From Incurvaria masculella (Eukaryota; Arthropoda; Insecta; Lepidoptera; Incurvariidae): a DNA stretch of 64,000 bases. Location: assembly GCA_946894095.1 (NCBI GenBank), contig OX335641.1, positions 7,334,501 through 7,398,500 of the forward strand, in the 5' to 3' direction. The notes under the pieces were generated by a model, which saw only the letters and a program-made list of their open reading frames with translations, was not told the origin of the DNA and did not search any database. A program made the position numbers and the translations under genes. Shown piece after piece: positions 52,661 to 64,000 of the stretch (within the stretch, counting starts at the first letter, position 1; each line of letters begins with the position of its first letter).

Positions 52661-54794
52661 AACAAGTAATGCGTGAAAGTCCGCTGCACGGAGATTGACG
52701 AGCTTTGATTTGGGTGTAAAGATTCTTATTTATTCGATCGATCAGTCCATTGAATGCTTACTGGAAAAATGCACTGGACCTTGAAAAAAAACACTCTGCT
52801 ACACAAAAAAAAATTTCGTAGCGGTCTGCGGATTGAAGCGCCATAAAAATATGATCAATCAATTAATGATGAAGGGGACACCATGCACGGTTTTTAGTAA
52901 TATATTTTCAAAGATATCGAAAAATAATTTATCAAGGTTGACAATAATGATGTGTTTGCAATGATAACCGCGTAATCGATGCGTTAGATAAGTCGCTGGA
53001 ACACAGTCATTCTAACATCTGTTTAATAATCTTTACTTGCATATGTAGGTTTCTGTATAATTGCTTGCGTATAAGACGAGTATTTTGACAAAAAATATAA
53101 TATTGTATCTCGTACAGGCATCTCTCCAATCCAAAAATGGGATGGCAATTCAATCCTGTAACTGTGAGGCGTAGGAAAGGACGACGATTTTCATCTAGTA
53201 TAATTTAATTTAAAAACACCCGAATTCGGTTTGCCTAGCTGCTAAGCGACTACAAATTTACCTGAATACCGAACGATACCCTGAATGTTACTGCGCAAAC
53301 GAGATCAACGCACCAGAGGATACCGCCGCAAATAGTAGATAGGTCCTTAAGCCGGCTACAGATGTTGGGCCACCGTCCACAAATGTGTCCTACTTCTCCG
53401 CCGCCGCCGCCAAATGCTAAGACGCTGCCATGTGGCTTGTCGCGCGGCTCGCAAGTTCGCGCGACACCGTTTCACGTCGAACGAACACATCGTTTAATTT
53501 CTGAGGTAATTAGCATGTAACATGATTTAAAGTCAAATAATCGATCAACATTTTTAGGCTATGACTAAAAACGATGTCATTTTGGCGGAGTAACTATGAG
53601 TGCGTTCCGTACGGATTTTTTTTTGGTTAATCTTGTACGCACTTCCAAGATCGGTGAAGAAATAACCAATTTTAGAATAAAAGAAGCCTTCATGATTTAT
53701 CTGGCCCTTTTCTGGCTCGGGCTCGGGGGCGGCAGAGGGCGCGCGCTATAATAACCGGCGTCGCCGAGGGGTCGCGGCCAAATGGAAATCGAACGATCCC
53801 CGAGACGAACGAAAAAATCGCATTAACTCGTAATATTCGCGGGATTTTTTTATGTAAACCGCGCGACGACGGCTCCTCAGGTTTTTTTTTCGCTCGCTTG
53901 AAAATCTTCGCCTGACCCTGCTCCCCGAAGGTATCTCATCGAGACGTCCTGTCTCAATGGCGTCACTTGTTTCCGGCCTACCTCTTTTTATAAATAACCA
54001 GGTTAAATCGTGTATACTTACTCCGGTTCTGCACTTGTATAGATAAACGAAAGGAATCACCAACGTATTTGGACGGAATACAACATTGTGGCTCCTAGCG
54101 TAGCGGTACCACTTATGTCCTCTTGTGTCGAACACTGTGCAAATCTTATCAGAGATTGATATGTGCATTATTGTTGAGAATGCACTCATGTAAAACTGGA
54201 GCATCTATGAAAATTATCCATGGATAATCTACTTCCTGTATATATGGTAGGGTTTAGGTTTTAGAGGATAGAACAATGCATTGGATAAAAGAAAGCCGAA
54301 GCTGTAATGAAAAATTGGCCATATTTTTTATCCATGTATATGTAATTGAAAGGCCATGACCTCCCATTTATATTATAATTGAGAGGTCTTGGCATGGAAA
54401 ATGATATCTTCATGTATTTGTTACGGCTAAAGCCCGATGTTGGTTTAAGTCCGAAATCTTTTTTCCTTGAAAGTAAAAAAAAATTTGGAAGATATACTCG
54501 TGCCGAGTGCACTAATTTCGAGACGGTAAGAAACAAAATTATCTTAACCAATTTTTTCAAATTTTTTGGGGCAGAGTTTTTAACAACACATAGATATTTG
54601 CTTTCAAGTGCAGTGGTCTGGTATTGGAAGTTTGCACATTTTTCGCGATATAGTTTAAAATTCAAAAGTATCTTTCATGTAATATAAAATATAGATGATG
54701 ATACTTCTTATTGAAAGTATGCGGCCGTAATTTCTTTTTTGAATAATCGCGCTGGTGCGATCGAAATATCTTATTACAGTCAGCTATTGCGTAC
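52661..54794. other. 2.1-kb unassigned stretch
   Basis: No gene recognised. GC-rich patches at 53385-53475 and 53715-53785. 54235-54380 faintly resembles the SINE body but is too decayed to call. The 152-codon minus frame (53746-54204) has no family motif. Confidence 0.35.
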
Positions 54795-54980
54795 GGGCGG
54801 CGGAGCGGATATTGTCTAGATGGAAAACACGGTAAATTTATATTACTATAGCTTCGACCATGATATTACCAACCCGGGCGCGTTACTCTACCACCTAGTA
54901 AAAAGGAGACCTACAGTTTCACGTGGAATCCAAACCACGAAAACGAATCCCTTAGTCTCCTATTACGACATGCATGCAGT
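54795..54980 (-). repeat. SINE fragment
   Basis: Blocks GATGGAAAACACGG, GCTTCGACCAT, CCAACCCGGGCG, ACCACCTAGTAAAAAGG and ACCTACAGTTTCACGTGGAA follow the family order. Confidence 0.45.
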
Positions 54981-55417
54981 GTGACAAAATTGCATGTGTG
55001 TTTTTCTCAAAAACCGAGAAGGAAACTGACAGCGTTGTCACGTAACACTTTTGCGTGTCCCTCGATAGATTAAATATTCAGGCTTTGTATGTTATTAAAA
55101 TGCAAGATTTGACATGACATTTAATTCCACAAATCAGATAGCTGACGTCTTCCTCGTTGCATGGCAGCGGCAAGGCGAGGCGGTCGGTTCTTCGTAATGG
55201 ATTACATGATGGATGCATTCCATTTCAACACTGAGATCGTCGATCACTGTGCATTTAAATAACCTATTTAAAAAGTTTATTCTAATGATTACAAAACATC
55301 TTCTTTTTAAAGGCTTGTTCGTTAATATGTCGGTATTTCCGTGGCATTCTGGCATCTAATTAAGTTGAAATTTGGCATACTTCTCTAACTTCGGTGACAG
55401 TGCAATGATATGGTACA

Positions 55418-55690
55418 AAGGAGCAGGACTTATGATGGAGCCGGAAATAAGCTCGAGGAACTCCTCAACTAAAGAAGATAACCCCGTATCTTAACAAGTA
55501 CCATAGGCCTAGGTGGTATTCAGGATCTGATGACCGAGACGGAAGATGGCTATAGGAACTCCTCGACGAAACAAGGTAGCCCCGTCGTATGTGGGCTCAA
55601 TGGATTTAACTTGACAAGTACTGCAGACCCAGGTTGTATCCAGGGTCTAATAAAGGAGCCGTAAAGTGGCCTTTGGAACTATGATATTTG
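55418..55690 (+). repeat. Degenerate tandem repeat, ~119-bp period
   Basis: AAGTACCATAGGCCTAGG (about 55496) recurs as AAGTACTGCAGACCCAGG (about 55615), each followed by a GATCTGATGACCGAGAC/GGTCTAATAAAGGAGCC-type block and GGAACT(CCTC). A third, partial unit precedes (55424-55470). Diverged, non-coding. Confidence 0.6.
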
Positions 55691-56639
55691 CGACAGCGAG
55701 TAATCCCCTACCCAAGTTTAAGGTGGGTTTAAGTTTATGTGCTGCGCTTCAAAAAAATATAGACGAATTGAGAAGATCCTCTTTTTTTGACGTCGGTTAA
55801 TAAAATAATACAAGTCGCCCTACTGAATTTTATGCTAAGACTTTTAAGACACCGGTTCTCATAGTAAGCGCGCTGAATGGCACATCTCCTTCCTTTTTTG
55901 ATCTGAGGTTAAAGCATTCACGGATGACTAGATTTAGTTTCACACTTTCGTATTTCTGTGGTTTTTGCATGAGTGTATACCACATACTTCCATTTTACAT
56001 CACATAGCGTCAACATTAGTGTGAGCTCGGCTCTTTGGAGGAATGCTCCCTGTAGAAGTAAACACTTGGCGACGCACGTCTCTAGTCCATTATTTTTTAA
56101 TGTTCTCTGTAACAATCGCACAATATCCATACAATCAAGGTTGTTTCCAAGCAAGGGTCTACTTAATCAATCACTGAATCGATTCCTAAAAAGGGCAAAT
56201 AAAAAGATTATTTTTCGATGGAGCGGTATAGAATGTTTGAATGAGCCGTACTATTGAATGTATGTCTCCAGCCGGTGATTCTATATAAAGGGTTCCGCTG
56301 CCTGCGGGCTGGTGCGGCCTTGCGCTCGCACGACCTCACCAGGGCTGCCAAATGGCACGGAAGTAACGCGAGCGAACCCCCCGGCCGCAGCGCTCGGGTG
56401 GCAGCCCTACCCCCGGCTTGTAAACACGCGATTATACGTACTGAGGCGTATGAGTATACACTGAGTCGCCTAAGTTTGCGGAAAAACATTTAATTTCAAG
56501 GACGTAGTATTTATGTGTTTTGCCTATTTGCGCTTTGAGCTTGTTATTACAGAGACATAAAGTTATTACGAAATTGTTTTCTTTACGAAACTCGTGATTT
56601 ACGTCGAGCGTGGAGTATGAGATTTGCAAATATTTTCTC
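55691..56639. other. Unassigned sequence with a GC-rich hairpin
   Basis: No gene recognised. AGGGCTGCCA (about 56341) and TGGCAGCCCT (about 56399) are inverted around ~48 GC-rich bases. Confidence 0.35.
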
Positions 56640-57189
56640 TTAAGGTGGCCCATCCCGCTTATCTCCCCATACAAAAGGGGAAAGAAGATCACGCCCATAT
56701 TTCTTGTCATAGATCCAAAATTTTGCTCATAATAGCTTTATTTGATCGAACTAGATGTCTGATGACCAAGGGCATTGTAAAATTGTATTTGGTTTCTAAG
56801 TTATAAGGTCCGAAAGTTCGAGTTTTTCGCGCATTTTATACAATAACTTTGGACGTGGATTACGCAATGATAAAGTAAGACCACCTTAAAAAGATTAGTC
56901 ATCAGACATAGCTTATTTAATCAAGATTTATAACCTATTTGGTTTTTGTTAGATTTTTGACTACAGCGGTCGTGGTTTACTTTTAGCTAGAAGTCGTTTT
57001 GAAATTAATATTTTCGTAAATCTTACCAAATCATACGCTATGCACATTGTCTTTTTTGTGGACATGTTGCATCTTCCTCATCACGGACCCTGTCTTATTC
57101 TTTGAAACAGAGAAGGTCCCAGAGCGCAACAGCACGGTTTTGTACCGTGCCCGCGAATGAGTTAGGCCCGCCGGGTTGGGCCACCTTAA
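56640..57189 (-). mobile_element. TTAA-flanked MITE, family 1, copy 3
   Basis: 550 bp from TTAA (56640-56643) to TTAA (57186-57189), opposite in orientation to 60883-61432 and the same length. Open frames inside are not genes. Confidence 0.85.
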
Positions 57190-57554
57190 ATGAAATCATG
57201 ATTTTAATGTTTCTTTTGCAGTCATTTTATTGTAGATATTTAAGAGCCACACTTACTGCTTACACAAAAATAAGACAAATTCCAAACTCTTGTTTATACT
57301 GTCAACGACCAGTCGGTCTCACACATCCCACGGTCGCACTTAGCAAGGACTTATAAACATAATTTCAGGGTAGATATTAGATATTACATGAAATGATTGA
57401 TACATGAATGATTTAGATATTATATGAAACAGAAAAATCACAACAATTATGCATCTACATATTTGTAATGGTTTCGAAAGAAATAATTATGCACCTGAAT
57501 GAGGAGATTTCGGACTATTGCAGTGGCGTAATCTTTTCACCACCATGGAAAATA

Positions 57555-57756
57555 AATGAAGGGGACATATGACCCCGCAGAACGACTTATTTGTAAACAT
57601 AAAAATCGGGGAAAATTGACTTTGAACTATTTTATGATTTAAATTACTAAAAGTTGTTTTCCTTTCCATTAAAATTCAAGCCTTAAACTAGTTTGAATTT
57701 TTTTAAAGCGCGATAACTCCCACAACATAAGAGGTAAGGTTATATTAATTTTTTTT
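57555..57756. mobile_element. Family 2 MITE, partial copy
   Basis: AAGGGGACATATGACCC, ATTAAAATTCAAGCCTTAAA and GATAACTCCCACAACATAAG match one arm of the 58600-59304 element; the other arm is missing. Confidence 0.6.
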
Positions 57757-57759
57757 TAT

Positions 57760-58599
57760 AGTTACCAGTTGATTGTGTCATTCAAAAAGTGAGCTAATAT
57801 TTACCAGTTAGCTTGGTACGACAACTAAACGACAGATTTCATCACTCAACGGCCTGTTCACCATCCCGTTAAAGGGACAGCTGAGGCGGCGGCGCGCAAC
57901 GCAATCCTCGGAGTGCAGCGTGATCAATTATTCTTTCTTTGAAAATTATTACGATTGATGCATAATTTCTTCGGGAATGTTGTTTAAATTACTAGGAGAA
58001 ATTTATTCTTTACACTTCAAAAAAAATATACTTTATTTACATTCTTAAAAAAAAAATTATGAAATAGAAAATCAACGCTAAAATTGTAAGCAGATTTACC
58101 TGAGATAAATAGAGTATAACATTAGCGATCCATTTATTAAAAATAACACATTTTCGTCTCTAGCTAATTCTACGAAAATTCTCTCAATTTACACAGTCCA
58201 AAGGGGTAACCGGCAAAGCATATATTGTATTCATAGGCACATGAGTATTCGTATGAGAAGGTATATAACACTTCTTATTGGTGGAAGGCTTTTTGATTTA
58301 TTTCCATTAATTTAGTGAAAGTGCAGCGAGTTACCGCCCTGGGACTCTTGGCACATCGTGCAATGATGTCTTAAAAATATCTCAAATTGTGACAAGTTTA
58401 CGAGGACCCTTGAAAAAAAAAACACACGACACTTTTCGTGATAAGTATTGGAAGTGGCCTGTTTAATCGCACTTACAATTTTAAATTAAGTTTGAAACTG
58501 TAAACGTGAGACACAATTGGGAACATCTATTTCTGTTACTAGGCCTTAATTTTTAACGCAAGCAGAAAAATGTCCGGTTGAACCTCAGTTTGAATTGAA
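57760..58599. other. Unassigned AT-rich sequence
   Basis: Nothing recognised. Confidence 0.3.
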
Positions 58600-59304
58600 T
58601 TAAGGGGACATAGGACCCTAGAACGACCGTTACCGAAACGCTATCGTTTTATATGTTTAGTTTCCATAATAAGCAGTTTTATGCAAACAAGATTATTGGA
58701 ATACATTACCATGAAACAATTTCATGATATAGATAAATATAAGTTGGTCCTTGCCATTAAAATTCAAGCCTTAAACGAGTTTGAAAAACTTTGAAACGCG
58801 TTAACTCCCACAACATAAGCGGTAAGGGTATATTATTTCAATTATATTATATTGATTAATCCATATATTAGTGTCGCGCTTAGATTTTTTTTTATTTTGG
58901 CTTTATATTAAATACAATTAATGTAAACGTTATCAATTCTGGGTAAATTCGTCCTGGATTTGCTCAGAATCGCTCATGTTTTAATTAATAGTAATCTATG
59001 GTCAAAATGAAAAATGTTTCTAAGCGCGACACTAGATCATTGATTAGTGAATGCAATACAATTTAAAAATTATTATCCTCATCGCTTATGTTGTGGGAGT
59101 TAACGCGCTTCAAAATTTTACAAATCAATTTAAGCCTTGAATTTTAATGGCAAAGCCCAATTTTTATTAGCCTAAATTATTAAATGGTCCAATGTCAAGT
59201 TTTTCCGATAACCACGATTGCATAAAAGTGATTATTATGGAAACTACAAATATAAAACGATAGCGTATCGGTTACGGTCGTTCTAGGGTCCTATGTCCCC
59301 TTAA
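58600..59304. mobile_element. TTAA-flanked foldback MITE, family 2, full copy (705 bp)
   Basis: TTAA at 58600-58603 and 59301-59304. The terminal ~50 bp are inverted nearly perfectly (GGGGACATAGGACCCTAGAA at one end, its complement at the other). Inversion continues with mismatches well inward (TTGCCATTAAAATTCAAGCC against its complement; GTTAACTCCCACAACATAAG against CTTATGTTGTGGGAGTTAAC), so most of the element can fold on itself. No protein. TTAA target suggests piggyBac-type mobilisation. Confidence 0.85.
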
Positions 59305-59344
59305 TGGGAAAACGGCATACATTCACACTAGCATGAATCCAGTA

Positions 59345-59607
59345 CCCGAAGTCTCAGTTGTCACTTAAATTGGCGTTTACGGCAAACCGATCGATTGACA
59401 GCTTACTCACCGTTGCCGTAAATACGTCGACGTTGCCGTTTACGTCGACTCCGCGTTTTCATACAAATCGGAAGTCCGAGTGTGACTTTGACAGCTTGAA
59501 GAAGTAAAACCACAGAATATCTAGTAAAAACTTGTATGGAGTTTGACGTTTTTACGGAACTTCGAAGTTACGTAAACGCCAATTTAGGTGAGAACTGAGA
59601 CTACCGG
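59345..59607. mobile_element. MITE, family 3, copy 2
   Basis: Ends AAGTCTCAGTTGTCACTTAA and its near-complement TTTAGGTGAGAACTGAGACT. The internal CTCCGCGTTTTCATACAAAT block matches 16785-17123 in reverse complement. Confidence 0.6.
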
Positions 59608-60325
59608 CTCAGAATTTACATTAAAATATGTATTAAAAAATAACCATTCAGTGGTTTCAACTGTTTGAACACGGCTCCATAAAGCATACCGAATGCTCTA
59701 GATAAATACACAACACTGAATAGCGCACACTTCTGCTGAAGTGTGCGCTATTCAAAATATGTTTCCGCAAAAGGGGGCCAGACCAGCTTAATCATGTTGA
59801 AAGATTGAGACAATTCCCCCGCAGCGGTCATTACTTTTGCCGCAAAGTACCTGTGCGCCTCGCACTCAATGTTCCCCACAAAAAGGCGGAACACGTCGGG
59901 TTGTAAACTCACCCAACATTCTGTGACGTGGACAAAAGAGGTCCCCGAACTCGGCTAGGATGAGAAATGACGTCACTCTGTACCCTTTCACCTCCGCGAG
60001 GCGTGGTCCCCCATGGACAATTTACTCGAGCCGGCTCGAGCACTTTCGGAAGCCACGAGACATCTTTCTGCACTTCCTTTTGGCGTACGTTGACACACCT
60101 CAATGGTATCGCTTGGTTGTATTGTGTAGCTACAGTCAGTGCCGAGGACGTATCATGATATTGCAGAGGAACTGCTTGTTATGTTCTGGCAAGTTTCCCA
60201 GGAGTCATCCATATTGTCTGATATAGACTTTTGTCCACACTGAAGTCTGTTAAGTAACCCTATAAATAAAAAGGCATGATGAAATATTATATTTGTCTTG
60301 CTAACGACGGTTGTATAGGTATCCT
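59608..60325. other. Unassigned sequence with one perfect hairpin
   Basis: Contains the hairpin at 59717-59754. Overlapping frames at 59909-60226 have no family motif. Confidence 0.35.
59717..59754. repeat. Perfect 17-bp-arm hairpin
   Basis: TGAATAGCGCACACTTC pairs perfectly with GAAGTGTGCGCTATTCA across the 4-base loop TGCT. No T-run follows, so it is not a bacterial-type terminator. Confidence 0.85.
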
Positions 60326-60480
60326 TTTTAGGGTTCCGTACCCAAAGGGTGAAAACGGAACCCTATTACTAAGCCTCCGCTGTCCGTCCGTCCGTCCGTC
60401 CGTCCGTCCGTCCGTCTGTCCGTCTGTCACAGGGCTGTATCTCAGAAACCGTGATAGCTAGACAGTTGGAATTTTCACAG
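60326..60480 (-). repeat. GACG-microsatellite dispersed element, copy 2 (truncated)
   Basis: AGGGTTCCGTACC, GGAACCCTATTACTAAGCCT, a GTCC run (60381-60430) and CAGGGCTGTATCTCAGAAAC are the reverse complement of the right part of copy 1. Confidence 0.6.
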
Positions 60481-60882
60481 AGTGTGTATTTCCCTTGCCG
60501 CTAGAACAACAAATCATAGACATTACGAAATAGTTAGAATTAAAGGGGGTCCCCATACAACATACGTCCATATTGTCTATCCCGCTCGCACCCACTTCGC
60601 TGAGCCCGGCGTATGGCCCCCGCGCCGCGACGCGCGCGCCGCCTCCCCGCACGCCAGTCTGCTCGATAGTCTTCTCGCTCACACGTGCTAGACTTTATAC
60701 ACGCTGCGCGCGTATCTAGGTCTATGACTACTTACTTTATATAGATGAACGCTCGCCTCGCGTCGGCAGTTGGTCGCGGACCATTCTTCTTGTTCGGTGG
60801 GGCGTTCGGCGCGGCGTCTTCTATGCACGCGCGATGTATTTACGATGCTTCGTCAATAATTCATGAAGTCGGTGTGTAGGTA
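60481..60882. other. Unassigned, partly GC-rich sequence
   Basis: GC-rich at 60570-60710. No gene recognised. Confidence 0.35.
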
Positions 60883-61432
60883 TTAAGGTGGCCCAACCCG
60901 GCGGGCCTAACTCATTCGCGGGCACGGTACAAAACCGTGCTGTTGCGCTCTGGGACCTTCTCTGTTTCAAAGAATAAGACAGGCTCCGTGATGAGGAAGA
61001 TGCAACATGTCCACAAAAAAGACAATTTGCATAGTGTATGATTTGGTAAGATTTACGAAAATTTTAATTTGAAAACGACTTATAGCTAAAAGTAAACCAC
61101 GACCGCTGTAGTCAGAAATCTAACAAAAACCAAATAGATCATAAATCTTGATTAAATAAGCTATGTCTGATGACTAATCTTTTTACGATGTTTTTACTTT
61201 ATCATTGCGTAATCCACCTCCAAAGTTATAGTATAAAACGCGCGAAAAATTCGAACTTTCGGACCTTATAACTTAGAAACCAAACACAATTTAACAATGC
61301 AAATGGTCATCAGACATCTAGTTCGATCAAATAAAAGTATTTTGAGCAAAATTTTGAATCTCTGACAAGAAATATGGGCGTGATCTTCTTTCTCCTTTTG
61401 TATGGGGAGATGAGCGGGATGGGCCACCTTAA
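60883..61432 (+). mobile_element. TTAA-flanked MITE, family 1, copy 4
   Basis: TTAAGGTGGCCCAACCCGG at the left, GGGATGGGCCACCTTAA at the right, 550 bp, with TTAA at 60883-60886 and 61429-61432. Best-preserved copy together with 56640-57189. Confidence 0.87.
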
Positions 61433-61704
61433 CGCCATATGCAAATTAGAGATTGAATATGATACAACATAAGAATATATTAAAAAAACATACATTTTTT
61501 AAATATACAAAGCAAACGTATAGCATAGATTTAACTAATTTGTAAATAAAATTATATAATATTTACATACAAATACATGTCGAATCAGTATATTTTTCAT
61601 TGGCTTTTATGAAATATACAAATAGTATATGGTTTTTTTAGTAAGTACCTGTATACGGATCGCAATACAACACCTATTGATTAACATGATATTCGCCCAA
61701 CTCA

Positions 61705-61785
61705 CCACATGAGAACTAGGTGCCATGCCAGGACCTTACTTATGCTGCACGGCTACGTTGAACTGGATGAAAAAATCTCTCTCTA
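61705..61785 (-). repeat. SINE tail fragment
   Basis: AACTAGGTGCCATGCCAGGA and GAACTGGATGAAAAA match the SINE 3' half. It lies just beside the fuller copy at 61885-62283. Confidence 0.5.
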
Positions 61786-61884
61786 CATATTTTGAACGTA
61801 CCTAATATTGAATTTTTAGAAACATCACATTATTGCTGTAATGGAACAGAGAAGCTTTGTAAAAAATATCTAAGCTATTTTTTT

Positions 61885-62283
61885 ATGCGACCAGACATGG
61901 ATGGCTAATACCACACAACTACCGTTATGATATTAGCCCAATACACCTGATTCCCTAAGGAATTAGGTGCCATGCCAGGACCTTCCCTTTTATGAGCGAG
62001 GCTCCATTGAACTGGATGGAAAACACGGACAATTTTTTATTGCCGCTTCGACCATCTTTTCATCCAATGCGATGGTACCAACCCGGGCGGGCTTAAACCC
62101 TACCATCTTGTAGGGGAAAGGGACCTACAGTTTTACATGGATTCCGAACCATGGAGCAGCTCGCATTCTTGACGAAATGCACTTATCGAACTCGGAATGA
62201 GAAAGACAGTGGTGCATGTCGGAATTAAACCCAGACCTCTGGTACGCTAGGCCAGTCCCCGCGTCACTAGGCTACAAGCGGCA
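61885..62283 (-). repeat. tRNA-headed SINE, best copy (~400 bp)
   Basis: On the minus strand it begins with a tRNA-like head: A-box-like GTAGCCTAGTGACGCGG (62276-62260) and B-box-like GGTCTGGGTTTAATTCC (62237-62221), the internal pol III promoter pattern. The body follows (CCATGGTTCGGAATCC, GTAGGTCCCTTTCCCC, GGTTTAAGCCCGCCCGGG, CCGTGTTTTCCATCCAGTTC, CTGGCATGGCACCTAATTCC, GGCTAATATCATAACGG) and an A-rich end (GCATAAAAAAAT) near 61885. Seven or more partial relatives occur in the window. Confidence 0.68.
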
Positions 62284-62525
62284 ATATTTGCGGGTTAACA
62301 TAACAAGTACCATACATAAATATTGCAAGTATGACATTGCAAGTATGAAGTTTCTTTGCGGGTTCTTCTTCACTGGTTGATCGAATCCGCGGATCAATCA
62401 AATTGTGACATGACTTAGCCCCGGTTGCACGAAGAGACGGCCGAGTTAATCAAACACGTCACTTTTAGTGAACCGCATAGAGTTCCTTCCATACTGTCTG
62501 TACAAAGTGACGTGTTTATTCGTAC
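62284..62525. other. Unassigned sequence
   Basis: Nothing recognised. If the LTR interpretation of the next feature is right, part of this is its internal leader. Confidence 0.25.
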
Positions 62526-63676
62526 ATTGATGTTGTAGGATGTTATATTTAGTATTGTCTTTATTTCCGCGGCAAGTAAAATATAGGTTGCCCATAGACA
62601 ACTGTCTATGGCTGAAGAAAGGAAAAAATATGAAAACGCCCAACGTGGGGCGCCAGATGTAGGGTTCGTTAGATGGTGAATGTTGTGTGTGGAAGGTGGT
62701 GAGTGAGTGATGAGTGAGGATGTAAAGGTTTTGTCTCCTCCACGGCGACTTGCTAGATATCTAGGAAATGCAGGTGACGTGTAGAGCATTCCTCAATCTC
62801 GATGCCTCGGGTCGCTCAGTCGGAAGCTCAGGGTGCAGGGTAGAAGCTACGGAAGAAAACACGTACAAACCCTACCTAATCTATGCATCTGCTTTGAGAG
62901 GACTTTTGAGGAAATATTCAAACACACAGCATGAAGGTGAAGTGATGTTTATTGAAGTTTATCATTGCACAAACAGAAGTGTAAAACTGTTAGGCTGATG
63001 CGACATACCGATGAAGCTCTAGTCCTACCGCCGGTCTCGTTTGTAGGGTCTTCGTCCCGCTCCTCAGATGAAACTGGAACTGGTCGGACGGCTACAGGCT
63101 CCCTGCTCCACTTCCGCTCTCGTCAACTGGCTGACTCCAAACATCACCGGAATAAACTGCACAGCCTCTACACTTGGTCTCTTATGAGAACCTGGTCAAA
63201 AAGTCATAATGTCTTTCACGGGCCGCGTGATCTGACTCGCACACCACCTGGTGTCGAGGACACGGCGGACACTCGCGGGAGGACTTCCCTCAGGGTGCAG
63301 CTGCGTCGAAGGCCAGAGGCGAGATCCTCACACCATTCCGATTGGTGGGGATTCCTTCAAGATGGCGCTGCAAAAACGCGATGAAAGCTCTCAACGGAGC
63401 TCTGGTCTGTACGGGCGCGGGAGTCGAACTGAACCCAATATTTTCATTTTCAGTTCAGTGATATTCTCCTGTTTTTATTTTTATTTTCCGGAATGTTCCA
63501 AACTTGTCACATTCCCATGGCAACGTTTCGAAATTTGAGACTCCTAGTGTGTCCTCTCTTGATTGGCTTTTTCATATTTTTTCCTTTCTTCAGCCATAGA
63601 CAGTTGTCTATGGGCAACCTATATTTTACTTGCCGCGGAAATAAAGACAATACTAAATATAACATCCTACAATGTT
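62526..63676 (-). mobile_element. Possible LTR retrotransposon remnant with inverted leader copy
   Basis: A ~112-bp block at 62526-62639 recurs as its reverse complement at 63564-63676 (for example CATAGACAGTTGTCTATGGG, itself partly palindromic). Just right of the left block, minus-strand sequence reads CCCTACA, TC, then TGGCGCCCCACGTTGGGCG, which resembles an LTR end plus a tRNA-Lys-type primer site (first 8 bases match). An AATAAA lies on the minus strand near 62947. An LTR would then occupy about 62658-63560, but no second LTR and no coding region are in view, so this is tentative. Confidence 0.35.
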
Positions 63677-64000
63677 GATTTTAATTTTTTGTCCTTTCGT
63701 GCACTCGGTCCTTAGTGTAGTTTGACTACCAGAAGTAGAATAAATAAATGAAATAAAATTGTGTTTAGCTTTCAAAATGCTTTATCAATCGCTTCAATGG
63801 GTAGGTAGGCAAAAACATTTATCGTAAAATGTTTATATTCATTTTCTGTTTAAAAAAAACGCAAAGGACGTTTTTGGCCTAGAGACCATTAACAATAAGT
63901 GATATATTACTTATGTGTAACAATTTTCTATCCACATGCAAGTCTATGGTGGGAAATCACAAACCGATGAAGGAAACAGTTATAGAAACATTAAAAAACA
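63677..64000. other. Unassigned sequence at the window end
   Basis: Nothing recognised. Confidence 0.3.

Noticed and set aside
59717..59754. Rho-independent terminator
   Set aside because: No downstream T-run and the context is eukaryotic.
61885..62283. Functional tRNA gene
   Set aside because: B-box-like and A-box-like strings are present, but no complete cloverleaf; the same head recurs on a SINE body.

Overview
The window looks like repeat-rich nuclear DNA from an insect, most likely a moth or butterfly. It is AT-rich overall, has no operons or densely packed genes, and nearly everything recognisable is transposable-element sequence. The lepidopteran call rests on remembering the repeat types (a tRNA-headed SINE carrying a 'GGTGCCATGCCAGGACCTT' module, Helitron-type ends, TTAA-flanked MITEs, GACG-repeat elements); no database was searched. 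No host gene could be established. Most short open frames are chance or lie inside repeats.

The centrepiece is a nested pair of LTR retrotransposons at 38070-51741. A BEL/Pao element on the minus strand spans 38075-51736 and is bounded by the 5-bp duplication GGAAC (38070-38074 and 51737-51741). It has a primer-binding site matching tRNA-Tyr, a polypurine tract and one uninterrupted 2408-codon gag-protease-RT-RNase H-integrase frame. The amino-terminal part of that frame holds about nine near-identical 150-bp (50-residue) cysteine-rich tandem repeats. Its 3' LTR was later hit by a plus-strand Ty3/gypsy element (38368-42345), which has 204-bp LTRs identical by eye, the 4-bp duplication GGTG, a tRNA-Trp-type primer site and an intact RT-RNase H-integrase frame, but almost no gag.

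Region by region: 1-5.8 kb holds a decayed Jockey-like LINE, a LINE/RTE-like 3' end and a SINE. 5.8-12.2 kb is almost featureless apart from hairpins. 12.2-22.5 kb is a mosaic of MITEs, SINE copies, LINE carboxy-terminal fragments and an inverted duplication. 22.95-25.9 kb is a nearly full-length non-LTR retrotransposon with an intact 905-codon endonuclease-RT frame and an (ATT)n tail. 26-38 kb is mostly unassigned sequence with nested Helitron-like elements at 28.4-29.9 kb and two abutting TTAA elements at 32.0-33.2 kb. 38-51.7 kb is the nested LTR pair. 51.7-64 kb again carries MITEs, a 705-bp foldback element, GACG-repeat elements, SINEs and a possible LTR remnant with an inverted leader copy.

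The elements form an insertion record rather than a pathway. The BEL and Ty3 copies and the 905-codon LINE look young (intact frames; matching LTRs or target duplications). The SINEs, the Jockey fragment and some MITEs are older and decayed. The short elements (SINEs, MITEs, Helitron-like copies) encode nothing and must depend on proteins made elsewhere. Coordinates of decayed repeats are approximate because they were judged by eye from copies inside this window.
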